Source of the DNA: Microcebus murinus
Lineage: Eukaryota > Chordata > Mammalia > Primates > Cheirogaleidae
Length of the DNA stretch: 64,000 nt
Direction: 5' to 3'
NCBI RefSeq assembly: GCF_040939455.1
Contig: NC_134111.1
Coordinates: 54,516,501 to 54,580,500, forward strand
A model generated the notes under the pieces. It made no database searches and was not told where the DNA came from. It worked only from the letters and a program-made list of their open reading frames with translations. Below are positions 22,455-34,115 of this stretch, one piece after another (the stretch's first letter is position 1; each line of letters starts with the position of its first letter). A program made the translations under genes and the position numbers.

Positions 22455-25400
22455 GTTGTGAAATTTTAATTTTGTTTTTAAAAGAGGTCAGATCATTTCT
22501 TCCAATGCCCCTGACAAAACAGCACTTAAAACAGCTTAAAACAGAGAGGGTGGGAGAGAGAGAAGGCCCCTTATCTGAGCTGTACCTTAATGATGTATCC
22601 TTAGGGCTGGAAATGATGGGATTTTTCTTACTCGAGAAATAATTCTTTTCTTGCACTTAATAAATACCAATACAGACAGAAAAGTGTGTGTGTAACACAA
22701 TCTGATATTTATCTGAAAGTCTCTGGTACCGAATAGTAGAAAATCTCCTACAGCAGGTATTCAGCAATGGCACGGTGGCTGGAAGGAGGGTTTGGAGGCA
22801 CATGCAAACGAAAGGATACCTGATTAACCTTTCGCTGACTCTGAGCCACGTGATGCGCAGTGAGCCTTCTTAGAGTGATGGCTTTAGAAGAAGATGTTAA
22901 ATTTAACCTCTGGCGCAATGATAAATTGACAATAAAAAATTCAATGGCTTGGTAATTACCAATCACTTTGGACATCGGCAACATTTTTCAGTTCTGTCAC
23001 TGCGCATTGGCACAAAAGCTTCAGCTGAAATTCTCTCGATCTTCCTCTTTTTAACTTTGTTTTCATGATGCAGATTAAATCTGCCACCCTATTACTGATT
23101 CATTTTCCTAATTTTTCATGTCTGCACCATGCCCCAGCTGCACCAGGCTGATAATTGTGGAGCCCAGCCCTGATGATTAACATCAGAAGAATTAATTATG
23201 CCTGCCATTAAAATTCCGGGTTGCACATGGTGATCAAGAAAAATTAAGTTTCTCTAGGCCTCTAAATCATTTCACCTTTGCAGGGAAGGATAGTGCCTGG
23301 ACAGCTAGGCTGCAGCCTGTGTTCCTGCCGAGGTCGAAACCACATGCCCTTTGTGTAATTCAACAAATGCCTTCCTAGTTATTTTTTCCATGATTTGGAC
23401 TAAAAGATTTAATGCTTAGAAAAATAAAAGAAATCTGAAAAGGTATTCTTGATCCTTTGCTTTGAGAGGGGAGAAAAATTCTTTTTCAGAAGCTCAGCTG
23501 CTGTTTCTGAAATATCTGTTATACTAATTTGCAGATGAACACATCCCATGGAAAAAAGAAATGTGCAGCCCTTGGAAACAGTTGATGAAATGAGAGTGGA
23601 AAGGGGGTCTAGCTTTACAGTTGTTATAAATGGGAAGAAAGGAAATGTTCATTCAAGTAGACAAAGGCACTGGCATTTCTTGGAAATAAATTGATAACAG
23701 AATAAAAACAGATTCCTCAGATCTTTAGGCTAAATAATAATGAGTAAAAGAAGCCTGTTGACTGACGCATTTCCAAAATGATTGTTGCATGAGAAACTCA
23801 AAATGTATTCAGTCTAGCCTAAGGTACGAAATTTACTAGAGCTATAAAGAGTAAGATGATATGCATTTATCATGTTCTTTTTCTACTCTATGTTCCATTT
23901 TTAAATTACCATAATAATGTATATTACAGGAATGGCTTTAGAAGACTACAAAGGGAGTCATATTTTGATGAACGGATGTAAATATCTTATACAAAATGGT
24001 AAATCTCTCATTCACCTCTATGCAGAGAGTATGCATAAGCTATGCATCATATCTGTTTCATTTATTATATTTAAGAAGTGATATCATAAGACAACTATTT
24101 CAATGCAGATATTCTTGTTAGTTTTTACTGACAGTGAATTTATAGAGTCAAGTTAACCATTCACCCATCCCAGGTAGGGGAGGCAGTAGGGAGGGTGGTA
24201 GGGAACAATGTAAAACTAACTCTACCTTTCTAAAAGCTGTATTGGAAAATTTTTTTAAGCATGTATATTTTGCAATTGGTTCACTTTCGCAGAAAATCTT
24301 GGACTTAGTGACACGATAAAATCCCAAATGTAATGATTTAGTAGCTTGAACTGAATATTTCTTGAAGTAACTACCTTCTGTACTAATTACCCAGGATCAT
24401 TTAATAACACAGTTCCACAAATGACAAGTTCTACATGCAAGGCTGACTGCAAATTTATTCATCTTGTAAGCATTTTTCAAAGATGATGGAACAAAAACTA
24501 GAAAAGTCTATTGAAATACCAAAATTTTAAAAGTTGTAAAATCTGTTTACAGGACCTAAAGGACAGAGGAAATAAAAACAGCGGGCTATCTAAATTCCTC
24601 AAACTCTTCTTCACAGCACACAGAACTGACTTTTGAGTATCTATTTTCTTAATAATATTCTAATCCCTCAGGAGGTTTAGAAACAGAAGGAAATGCTGCC
24701 TGCCAACATTCATATCTAGTCCAGATTAAAGAAACTAGAATTAAAAATACAAGCAAATAATGAAATGTATTCTGCCTTTTCAACAGCAAGCAAATTAAAA
24801 GTACAAAAGTGGGAAATAACAGAATACGAAGCCGCAGAGGGAGGAAGAAAGGAAGGAAAGAATGAAGGAATGGGGGGAGAGTAGAAACTTGCAGAAAAAA
24901 TATATAAATCACATAAGCATCACAGTTTCTTAATGTTAAAATATATAATGCAACAACTTTCTGATGAAAGGAAAATATTAATAACTCAGGACAATAAAAA
25001 ATACATAAGATTTAACCAGCAGTGAAATGCTGAATGCTAGCAGCACTGCAGAAGGAAATCAAGATGGTGGTTCAGAGGAAATGTCTGGATTTTTCTTGGA
25101 GGTATCATAAGGAGCAGTAGATTGTGGCAGGGAGGGAGCGGACAAAACACTCCCAAGAGCAAGAAACAGAAAATAAATGAGGGGCTCCTGCAACTGTATT
25201 GAATAACAAGAATGGGACAAAAAGATGCAAAGATTTCCCACCTGCATTCATTTTCCCTTTCAAATAGACTAATTTCTTAGTAAATCTGAAATAAATAGAC
25301 TCCCATTATTCCTCTTTATTTGTTGCAAAGGAAACAGGGCTTAAGAGAGAAATTTGGGTATCTTAAATAATTAAATTTTGTTCTTGTTCACCTATATCAT

Positions 25401-26189
25401 CTCTAATTTTCTGTTGGTCCTTATTGTTACCACTGGTATTTATGCTGCAAGGATATGGTATGAGCTTATGTATGTGTATGTGTGTTTGAGTGTGTCTATG
25501 GGTGAAAATGTCCCTTTAGGGTTGGCGGAGTAGTAAGCAGATAATTATACTGCTTGAGGAGATCACAATGTTACCCAACAACAATCCATGAAGGCCAAAC
25601 ATGCATGTGTAGGATCTTCCACTCTAAGTAATAGATCTTATCACAAAATGATTCTGGCACATGATTTAATGAAATAACATAATCATAATATTTATGCTCT
25701 CTAATTAGGAAAGAATAGTAAACAGTTCACATAAATTAAGATAATTTGTATTACTTGTAACCAGTCAAATAAAATGTTTAGTTGTTCTACTTTGTTACTT
25801 CTCCAGTGCTTTTGTAACCAATGCCAATGAATGAACATTCTAGGGACAGGTGGGGGCCACTGCATTGCTGGTAGAACGTTCAGGGCCTCCTGGTGGGTGC
25901 AAATAAAACACATGGTGTCAGTTACAAAGAATTCTTGCCAAATTTGTTTAACCTGAATCAGTCAAGCTTTAGATATATCTCCTGTCATCCAACAAATACA
26001 GAGAATAGAGGGAAAAGTTAAATGACACCACATGGAAACAGACAAATCCAAAGTAGCATGTCTTGCAGAAAAATGAGTCAAGTCTCTTCAACAGGTCAAT
26101 TTCATTGCAAATAAAGCTAAGGGGGGAACTCATGACTAAGAGACACTGTAAATACATACATTGCAGTACATTCTGGTTTGAACAAAGTA
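22455..26189. other. Repeat-poor stretch with a candidate enhancer
   Basis: About 3.7 kb without a recognisable transposon. The strongest regulatory-looking part is 22790-23290. A GA-rich run lies at 24836-24882 and a TG-rich run at about 25469-25502. No exon recognised. Confidence 0.5.
22790..23290. promoter_or_regulatory. Candidate homeodomain-rich enhancer
   Basis: It contains the palindrome GGTAATTACC (22951-22960), TGATGATTAACATCA (23171-23185), ATTAATTAT (23191-23199), GATAATTG (23150-23157), a CAGCTG E-box (23135-23140) and ATTAAAATT. Density of TAAT cores and absence of repeats are typical of developmental conserved non-coding elements. Conservation itself cannot be seen from one sequence. 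Confidence 0.4.
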
Positions 26190-26845
26190 CCTATAAAAGA
26201 CATTTTGGGAAAATAGTGGAAATCTGAATATGGGCTGGGTGTTAACTGATATTAGAGAATTGTTGTTAATTTCATTAGGTGAGATAATGCTATTGTAGTT
26301 ATGAAGAAAAATGTCACATTTTAATGTATGTATTCCGGAATATTTAGAATGAAATATTATCAGTAACTTTCTTTAAAATAGTCCAGGAAAAGCCGGGCGC
26401 GGTGGCTCACGCCTGTAATCCTAGCTCTCTGGGAGGCTGAGGCGGGCGGATTGCTCGAAGTCAGGAGTTCGAAACCAGCCTGAGCAAGAGCGAGACCCCG
26501 TCTCTACTATAAAATAGAAAGAAACTAATTGGCCAACTAATATATATAGAAAAAATTAGTCAGGCATGGTGGCACATGCCTGTAGTCCCAGCTACTTGGG
26601 AGGCTGAGGCAGCAGGATTGCTTGAACCCAGGAGTTTGAGGTTGCTGTGAGCTAGGCTGACGCACTCACTCTAGCCTAGGCAACAAAGCGAGACTCTATC
26701 TCAAAAAAAAAAAAAAAAAAATAGTCCAGGAAAAAACATAAAGAAATATGGCAAATTGTTATGTAAGATGAGTTTATGGTCGTTCCTTCCATCCTCTCTG
26801 CTTTTCTGTATGTTCGGAAATTTTTCATAATAATAAAGTTACCTT
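26190..26845 (+). mobile_element. L1M 3' end (plus), split by an Alu
   Basis: The left part has 'agtggaaatctgaatatggg' and 'gttgttaatttcattaggtg'. The right part has 'aatttttcataataataaag', the end of an L1ME/L1MC-type 3' UTR. The two halves join cleanly once the Alu at 26392-26717 is removed. Confidence 0.7.
26392..26717 (+). mobile_element. Alu SINE with lemur-type linker
   Basis: Starts 'gccgggcgcggtggctcacg' and carries the 'aattggccaactaatatata' linker and 'gtgagctaggctgacgcac' right arm. 17-bp target duplications 'aaaatagtccaggaaaa' lie at 26375-26391 and 26718-26734. High identity to the consensus suggests a fairly young insertion. Confidence 0.97.
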
Positions 26846-27234
26846 TGGGGAGAGAGTACTGGGAGGTGAATTTCACAGGGATGATTGGATTTGACTAATA
26901 ACTAAATTGAAGTAGTTATGAGTGTATTATAATGAATGTCAAGGTGGAGGCAGCCCATTCCACTGGAAGTCATTGGAGGTATCAGGAAAGTCTCTATAAT
27001 AGGTCATCGAGTCATTGATTAACATAATTTTTCCATCTGTTTTTTTTAATTTTTCCATTGAAGGGGCTTTAGTTATCACCTGGTCCAACCACAACATTTT
27101 AAAGAATAGAGAGAGATCAAAGTAAGTGAAGATGCTGCTTAGCTTGTGGCACCACCAGAAGAACCAATGCTCTTGATTTTCAGCCCCCTCCTTTTACTCA
27201 ATCCCATTCTAAACCTAAAATTCCATGATTCTAC
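26846..27234. other. Unassigned stretch
   Basis: Nothing certain. The part at 27050-27160 ('cacctggtccaaccacaaca') may be a very old SINE relic but is too diverged to call. Confidence 0.35.
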
Positions 27235-27480
27235 TTTTTAACAATAATAAGGATAAATTATACTTTTATAGATTTTATAGTTTTTGGTATATTTTTCATA
27301 CATTATTTCTTTTAATGCTTCCAATAACCCTTGGAGATAGGTCAGTTTACAGATAGGATAACTCAGGTGCTAAGAGATTAAACAACTTGCCTCACATCCC
27401 AAAGAAAAAAACTTGAGGTGGCATCAAAGCATGTCACGAGCCCTAGCTCTGTGTTTTTTCATTGCTCTATAAGCAGCATC
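27235..27480 (+). mobile_element. MIR SINE (plus)
   Basis: 'attatttcttttaatgcttc', 'taacccttggagataggtca', 'acagataggataactcaggt' and 'gattaaacaacttgcctcac' keep the MIR order, though diverged. Confidence 0.75.
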
Positions 27481-27644
27481 TATCCTTGTTCAATGACAAA
27501 TGTCCAGGATCTGCTTCCCCAACAACCTAGTTAGGGGACAATATCTTGCAGCAGCAAGTTTCATATGACCTTTACTTGCAATATCAGGTAAAAGTCAAAT
27601 GCATAACATTAAATAACAACTCACTGAAGGTAATTAGCTAAACC

Positions 27645-27768
27645 AATGGTTCTCATCTCAGGCTGCACATCATAGACTCTAGAGTGGAGCCTGATATTCT
27701 GGCTTTTCTAAAAGTGCCACGAGGGAAGAGGAGAGGGATTCTGATGTGCAGCCATGATTAAAAACCTC
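27645..27768 (+). mobile_element. MER5A-type hAT-Charlie element (plus)
   Basis: It opens 'aatggttctcatctcaggct' with 'gcacatca' and closes 'attctgatgtgcagccatga' then 'aaaacctctg', the two ends of MER5A, with an internal deletion. Confidence 0.75.
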
Positions 27769-27799
27769 TGAGATAAACTGCCCCCATCCCAGGTTGTAG

Positions 27800-28195
27800 C
27801 CTTCTAGTGGTCTAATTTGATCCAGGGATAGAATTTGGAAATCTGAAAAAATAAATAATATTCTACAACATGGAAGAACCTTGAAAATAAACCTTGCTAA
27901 ATAAAAAAAGCCATTCACAAAGGACCATATATTACATGTTTTCATTTATACAAAATGTCCAGAATAGGCAAATCTATATAGAGATAGAAAGTAAATTGCT
28001 GGTTGCCTAGGGCTGGGGGTTATAGGTGACTTGAGGTGATGGCTAAGAAGTTTGAGTTTACTGTTTTGGAGTAATATTTTAAAGTTGAATGGGGTGATGG
28101 ATGCACAAGTCTGTGAAAATACTAAAAATTATTATATACACTAAATAAGTAAAGTATATGGTATGTGAATTAATCTCATTTAAAAGGTGAATGAG
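27800..28195 (+). mobile_element. L1M 3' UTR fragment (plus)
   Basis: 'aaaatgtccagaataggcaa', 'ggttgcctagggctgggggt', 'ggtgatggatgcacaagtct' and 'tatggtatgtgaattaatct' are the familiar blocks of an L1ME-type 3' end in order. Confidence 0.85.
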
Positions 28196-28254
28196 TTATA
28201 TGTCTAGACAATCCTCTATTTTAACCATTTCTCTCTGCTCACTTTTTGACAAAG

Positions 28255-28975
28255 CTGGATTTGTACATTCATTCATTATGTCTGCAAAAATTTACTGACC
28301 ACCTTCTACAGGACAGGCTCTGTTTTAGGAGTTGAGAACAATAGCAAACATAGCACACAAGAGTCCTGTTTTTATGGAACTCATTCTAGAGGAGGGAGAT
28401 CAACAATGACCAAGTAAATAAGAGAGTAATTTCAGATTATGATATAAAGCAAAGGAAATAAAACTAGGTGACACGAGAGTGTGGACAGGAGTGGAGGCTA
28501 CTTTGGAACAAGGTAATCAGTAAAGGTATCTTTGAGGAGGTGACATGAGTTGAGAATGACAAGAAGTAGCAACCCATGCAAAGAGCTGGGGACTGAACCA
28601 CCCAGCAAGGACAAATGCTTTTAGACGGAAACAAGTCTGACATCTTCAAAGAATGGCAAGGAGGCTGGAATGACTGGCACAATGTGAGCAAAGGGGAAGT
28701 GGGAGATGAGTGTGGGAGGTTGGCAGGTTGGCAGGGGACAGGCCACATAGGGCTGGTAGTTTGGATGATTACATAGTATATGTCTAACTCAAAGTACATC
28801 TGAGAGTAACAGACGGTGCTTTACTAATTACATAGGACATAGGGACAAGAGGTACAAACCAGGGACTGTGTCAGGCAAACCACGATATCTGCTCACCCTA
28901 TATGAAGACCAGGATTTTACTCTAAAAATCAATGGAAAACTACTAGCAGGTATTAAGCTGGATTACGGAGAGTTT
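28255..28975 (-). mobile_element. LINE L2, about 700 bp (minus strand)
   Basis: From the 3' terminus ('ttcattcattatgtctgcaa', 'ggacaggctctgttttagga', 'ggaactcattctagaggagg') it runs through 'ctttgaggaggtgacatgag' and 'aatggaaaactactagcagg', covering the L2 3' UTR and the C-terminal RT region in antisense. Confidence 0.88.
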
Positions 28976-29655
28976 GAAATTATCCCCTCTAAGGGGTCCC
29001 CAGAGCTGATTCTTGATTAAGGAGATCAAAGATGGAAATGGCTCAGGCAGGTGGCAGGTTTGGCATCTATTATAAAATCTGGAGGTATCTACGACCACCC
29101 CCATGTGGTGGGCTGCAAGAGTCCCAGCAGCAAGAACAGCCAGAATTGCCCTCTGACAGCATCTTAGGGCCAGTTCCAGTCCATGAAAAATGTTCTGCTC
29201 GGTCCCCAGGGTTCCAGGATATGCAACACGGCAGAAATCATTTTGGCTTGGAACATTTTCAAAGCAGGTGTTGCCAGTCATCTACTCTAACCATAGAAAA
29301 GCTTCAAAAATTGCTCTCAAGCTTCATCTGACCCAGAGCATGAGAATTCTGTTGCTTCCCAGGGGGCCCACAAGGAAGAGTGAGCTATAAAATGCATTCC
29401 CAATTAACCACTTGGAATTGGGTAACAGGGTTTCTGAGTTTTGGAGCTTGCCTACCAAAACCAATCATTTTCATCTTGTATAGGTAATGCTGAATTATTC
29501 TCTCTGGCTCTGCTTAGATACCAGAACGTTATTAAATAAATGAGAAATACATAGCAACAACCAACCATTTTTGCCCATAAAATCTGTTTTGGAAACTGTA
29601 TCTAGGCAAGGAGGGAGGATTTTCAATTCCAAGAAACTAACACTCTTTTTGAAAG
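28976..29655. other. Unassigned stretch
   Basis: No repeat recognised. Overlapping ORFs on both strands at 28943-29390 have no recognisable product. Confidence 0.4.
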
Positions 29656-29880
29656 CAGGTTAATATAGTTGCAATTTATTGAGTGCCTACTACGTATCAG
29701 GCTTTATACTGGATACCTCACTTGCTTTACTTGTCTATAACCTTTACTACACACTTGCAAGGTGTGTGTGTGTTATTCCTATTTTATCAATGAGGAAACA
29801 GAGTCTCTAGAAGGTTGTCATTTCCCCAAAATTGTATCTCTTTAAATTTGAGTCTAAAAATGAGTCCATGTTTATTCCAA
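29656..29880 (+). mobile_element. MIR SINE (plus)
   Basis: 'ttattgagtgcctactacgt', then 'tattttatcaatgaggaaac', in MIR order. A short GT run (29763-29773) has grown inside it. Confidence 0.8.
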
Positions 29881-30365
29881 AGTTCCCCAACTTGTTCTCC
29901 TCTGATGAAATAAAATGTATTTTATCATTTACATAAATAAGCAAATTATCTGTGTGCACTATCTTTTAAAAACTCAATATTGTATACAAAAATCCAAATA
30001 ATGTAGGACAAATCAATTAGGAGTTATTGTTAACATTTCAGCAGGTTTTACTTCACTGATTTTTAATAGCAGTGCCCTATGAAAGATGCCTTTATGATGT
30101 GCTTTACAAGTTTTCAATTTACATACACCTATTCTGGAATGCATCTTCTGACTATACCGAAGTATAGATTTATAACCCGTTCTATAGCATATCTATTTTT
30201 GTGTTTCCTTATACTCCACCCCTTTGCACAAAACATTTATATGCCCAGGTGGTTACCATAAAAATCCCAGAACTTTGGCAAATATGCCAAAGCCTCTTTA
30301 AACATTATTATTAATGGTGGCCTATGGCACATGCCTTTATTCAACAAAGCAACTCCCTTGCCCTT
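29881..30365. other. Unassigned AT-rich stretch
   Basis: Nothing recognised. Confidence 0.4.
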
Positions 30366-31140
30366 GAGGCAAATCCAAACTTCTTAGCCTGGTTTACAAG
30401 GCCCTTCACACTCTCCTTAGTGTTTCCCAATCCTGGTTGCCCCCTGCAATCACCCTGGGGCCTATCAGATAAAGGAAGGAGCTGCATTTGGGGGCATCAA
30501 GCAGGCAGGTGGCAGGGAGGGCATCCTGTTAGGTTCAAAGGCACCTCCACTACACACAGGCCAGTTAAATCAGACTGAGATGGTGCATGGGCATAGCCTT
30601 ATTTTTTATTTGTTTTCTTGTTGTTTATTTTAATCTCTCAGTGATGTTAATGTGTAGACAGGGTTGAAAACCTCTGCTCCCTGCTCACCCTCCAGCCTCA
30701 GCTCACTGCACTTTTTTTTTTTCCTGCTCAAAGCTCCATCCCTCCAATTTTCTCTCACCTCCAGGCTCTGCACAAAATGGTCCCCGTGCTTGGAACACTT
30801 CCTTCTGCTGGTCTCCTGTGGCATGCCCCATGCCCCACTAACTGCTGCTGCTATCTCAGGTATCCCTTTGGATATACTCTCCAGAAAGGCTTCCCTAATC
30901 CCTAGCAAATAGGTTAGGACAGAATTTCCAAAGCACCCTAAGCTCAACCCTAAGCCCTCACAAGGTGCTTATGACACTATACTAAAATTGTCCGATTAAG
31001 CTGCCTGCCACCCTCTGCATGGGCTCCTTGAGTGCAAGGTTTGTATGTATCCAATTTTGTATTTCTGGTGCCCAGCACAGTGCCTGGCACACAGTGAGTG
31101 CTCAATGCATGCTTCTCAAGTGGCTGAATGAGTGAATGAG
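30366..31140 (+). mobile_element. LINE L2 (plus), split by MER5A
   Basis: The left piece ends 'ttacaaggcccttcacactc'. The right piece runs from the 'ctccctgctcaccctccagc' block through 'ggctctgcacaaaatggtcc', 'gaaaggcttccctaatccct', 'cccagcacagtgcctggcac' to a terminal 'tgaatgagtgaatgag'. This is the C-terminal RT region plus 3' UTR of L2 in sense. No frame remains. Confidence 0.9.
30419..30677 (+). mobile_element. MER5A-type element inside L2 (plus)
   Basis: Opens 'tagtgtttcccaatcctggt', has 'ccagttaaatcagactgaga' in the middle and ends 'gttgaaaacctctg', matching MER5A from end to end. It sits between two adjoining parts of one L2 copy. A T-rich block (about 30600-30635) is inserted or expanded inside. 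Confidence 0.75.
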
Positions 31141-31829
31141 CTCTATTTCCCAGTTTGAAAGAGCTTGCCAGTCGATGGGAAATGCCTGTAAAACACTGCT
31201 GGAGGTGTTAAATGCTTCCAGAAGTTCACAGAGCATGTTTTTAGGGGAAGACATCACTCCTGGCTGGTTGATACACATCCCTCATCCCTTGCTTTGTTCT
31301 TAATGATTTGTATTCTCATTCTCAGACAATAGCATTGTTTTAGAATTCAAAGTAATATTTATTGAGAAAATCTACACCTAAATCCATGCTTGTCTCACTG
31401 ATTAACCATCCTTTTTCCATGCAAAGATGTCCACACCCTCTGATAGCCTGACTGTGAACATGAACTTGGAGTGACCTTAAGAAGCAGATGTGGAAACGTC
31501 ATCTTTATAAAATGATTTGTATTAAGAATATCTGTGAGTATAGACAGAAACACATTTTGGTATGTTTTCTCCCAAATAAAAACAGATTTATTACTTTTTT
31601 TCTTTTTTAAATTAGTAATTCACCAATAATCAAAGACAAGCATGATTATTTTTCATTTATAGCCTTTAAACTTTTTCTCTATGTGCACCTTTTTTTCACA
31701 TGGGGTATATTTTCCCATGTTAAAAATTTCCATCATCGGTTTTAATGCCTGTAGGTAATCTGTGGTGTCATACCTGTAAGTATTAAACTAACCACTATCA
31801 GCATAATTTAGAGTGATTGAAATTTCTAT
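31141..31829. other. Unassigned AT-rich stretch
   Basis: Probably partly old antisense L1 near 31560-31829, but only weakly recognisable. Confidence 0.35.
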
Positions 31830-31933
31830 TATAAACAATGCTGTGACAAATATCTTCATGTACACATTTTTATGTGCTTATTCAAGTATGCCCTTAAAAT
31901 AAATTTCCAGAAGTGGAATTTCTAACCTAACAG

Positions 31934-32043
31934 GTGTGTGTGTGTGTATATATATATATGTATGTATATGAAATATATATAAATATATATAAATACATAT
32001 ATATATGAAATTTAGTAAAAAGACTTAAATATATATATATATC
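31934..32043. repeat. (TG)n(TA)n compound AT-rich microsatellite
   Basis: GT units pass into TA and TATG/AAATATAT units over about 110 bases with interruptions. Confidence 0.9.
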
Positions 32044-32100
32044 TTTAAGATTCTATATATAGAATGTGTTAGACAAGTTTTTATCACTATCAAAAGTTTA

Positions 32101-32141
32101 AGAGTCTCATGCTCTACTGCCTAAGCTAGCTGGGCAACCGC
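32101..32141 (-). pseudogene. Tailless tRNA-Lys 5'-half retropseudogene
   Basis: On the minus strand, 35 nt from 32135 to 32101 match the 5' half of tRNA-Lys(CUU). The acceptor strand is GCCCAGC, followed by TA, a D-arm GCTT...GAGC, position 26 A and anticodon-stem TGAGA; the sequence stops in the anticodon loop. About four differences from the human gene are apparent from memory. Six extra bases (GCGGTT in sense) precede nt 1. The 41-bp insert is flanked by perfect 11-bp duplications 'tcaaaagttta' (32090-32100 and 32142-32152) and has no A tail. The 3' half, with T arm and acceptor partner, is absent, so it cannot make a tRNA. It fits the known class of tailless retropseudogenes mobilised by L1. 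Confidence 0.85.
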
Positions 32142-32540
32142 TCAAAAGTTTATAAAGATGTATGTTTCTATATTTCTCTATCAACACTGAGTATTTTTTA
32201 AGTATTTGTTCATTTCATTGGAGAAAATTTCTATTACTGTTCTAATTTGTAGTTCTTTGGTTATTCATGGGTTTTAATATCCTTTTATGTATTTTTTGGC
32301 TATTTGTATTTTTCTATTGCCATATTTGTATTTCTTATTAATTTATGGGAGCTCTTTATATATTAGGGATATAATCCCCTCATCATATGTTGTAAATATA
32401 TTTTTTCAGTTTGTCTTTATCTTTTATATTTGTTTATGGGGTATGTTTTTGTTGTTGTATGAGAGAGATCTAAGTTTTCAATGTAATCAAATTATTAGTC
32501 TTTTCCTTTATGTTTCTGGCTTTGACGGTATGTGATTTTA

Positions 32541-33540
32541 GTATTTTTATGTAGTTTCTGAGATTTAAGATAGAGTGCTCATTTTGTCAACAATAAAATG
32601 TCACCCAGAAATCAAATTAGCACTTTTGGAAATATACTTTAGACTACTTGTTACCCGACCATAGTCCTTGCTACAAATAGAAAAAAAAAATCTTAATGAT
32701 GGCCAAAGTTAACATCTTTATCAATATTTTTGAGAAGAAAAAAAATCAATCTTTTCAAAATCTTGTTTGTGTCAATTAGCAGGTGACACTTTGTATATTC
32801 CATATTTATTACCTGAAATAAAATAATCCCAGTAGAAAACCTAATTTGGCCAGAAAACGATTTTACAAGCTGTCACAGAATATGGATATACAAGTATCAC
32901 AGCTTCAAACTGTGAGGAGAGATCCAGCCCAAGCTTGGCTGGAAATGTTTCCATAATGACCACACATGGGATAAAATGACTGAAAATCATTTGCTGTCAT
33001 TGCCAGGTAAAGCAGTCTAGAAATGTTTCCCTCAAGGTTCATGAAAGGTGCTGTGATGATAATGCCCCAGCCTGAGAATGACCTCTGCACACACCCGCAC
33101 CATTCACCGATGAGGACCTGCTCAGTGAGCCAACATTTGGTCTCTCGAGGCTTTCTTTTTGCATTTTTTCCATGTTCCTAATCTAGACCCCTGGTCAGGA
33201 GAGCAGACTGGGCTTTAAAATATCCAAATTCCTTCTGATTTCTTAAGGCCTGTTCAGCTCCCTTTAAATTCTGCAACAAAATAGCCTTCTCAATGGGTCA
33301 TAAAATAATGGACTTTCATAAAAGCCAATAGTAATTTTAAATTTTCTGGTTTAAATCAATAAAATTAACAGGAACAGCAATAATGAAATAATTATGGCAG
33401 CATGAGTCAAAGGAAGCCTCTAACAAAACAGCTTTGTAAGATAAATCTTCATTTTAATCTCTTGAGAATATTTAAAAAATTAGAGCTGTCTTCTCATTCT
33501 TTGTATTCTATTATTAAGTGCCATTAAAAAAACAAATGTT
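32541..33540. other. Repeat-poor AT-rich stretch, enhancer-like in part
   Basis: No repeat recognised. The parts at 32820-33110 and 33300-33470 look unique, with TAAT cores and clustered short motifs such as 'gaaataattatggcag'. Confidence 0.4.
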
Positions 33541-33844
<304 letters not shown>

Positions 33845-33924
33845 AACAAATGTTAATAATTAAGAGATAGTCTCATTTTCACTATCTTCACAGCCCTCAC
33901 CTATGGAAGGAGCAAATGCCTGGC

Positions 33925-34115
33925 AAACCCTCTGACATTGGTCAGTGCTGGTTAAACAAGATGGAGTGCTGGAGCAGGGAATATAGAGAACCATAAATAA
34001 CAAAAATAAAGTCACTGTCTATAAGGAACCTGTCATCCCTACGGAGGGGTGGAGAGAATTAATGGGAAACAATTCAATAATCACACAATAGAAAATACAA
34101 CTAACAGGCAAAATC
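33925..34115 (-). mobile_element. Possible L2 3' end (minus strand)
   Basis: 'taaagtcactgtctataagg' followed by 'aacaattcaataatcacaca' resembles the antisense L2 terminus, but it is diverged. Confidence 0.4.

Larger units (their letters stand above)
31830..32540 (-). mobile_element. Ancient L1M fragment (minus strand)
   Basis: 'ataaacaatgctgtgacaaa', 'atttccagaagtggaatttc', 'gggagctctttatatattag' and 'gtcttttcctttatgtttct' are typical antisense blocks of old L1 ORF2 or HAL1. It is interrupted by a TG/TA microsatellite and by the 41-bp tRNA-derived insertion. Confidence 0.7.

Noticed and set aside
32287..32535. Hydrophobic plus-strand ORF
   Set aside because: Antisense translation of an old L1 fragment.
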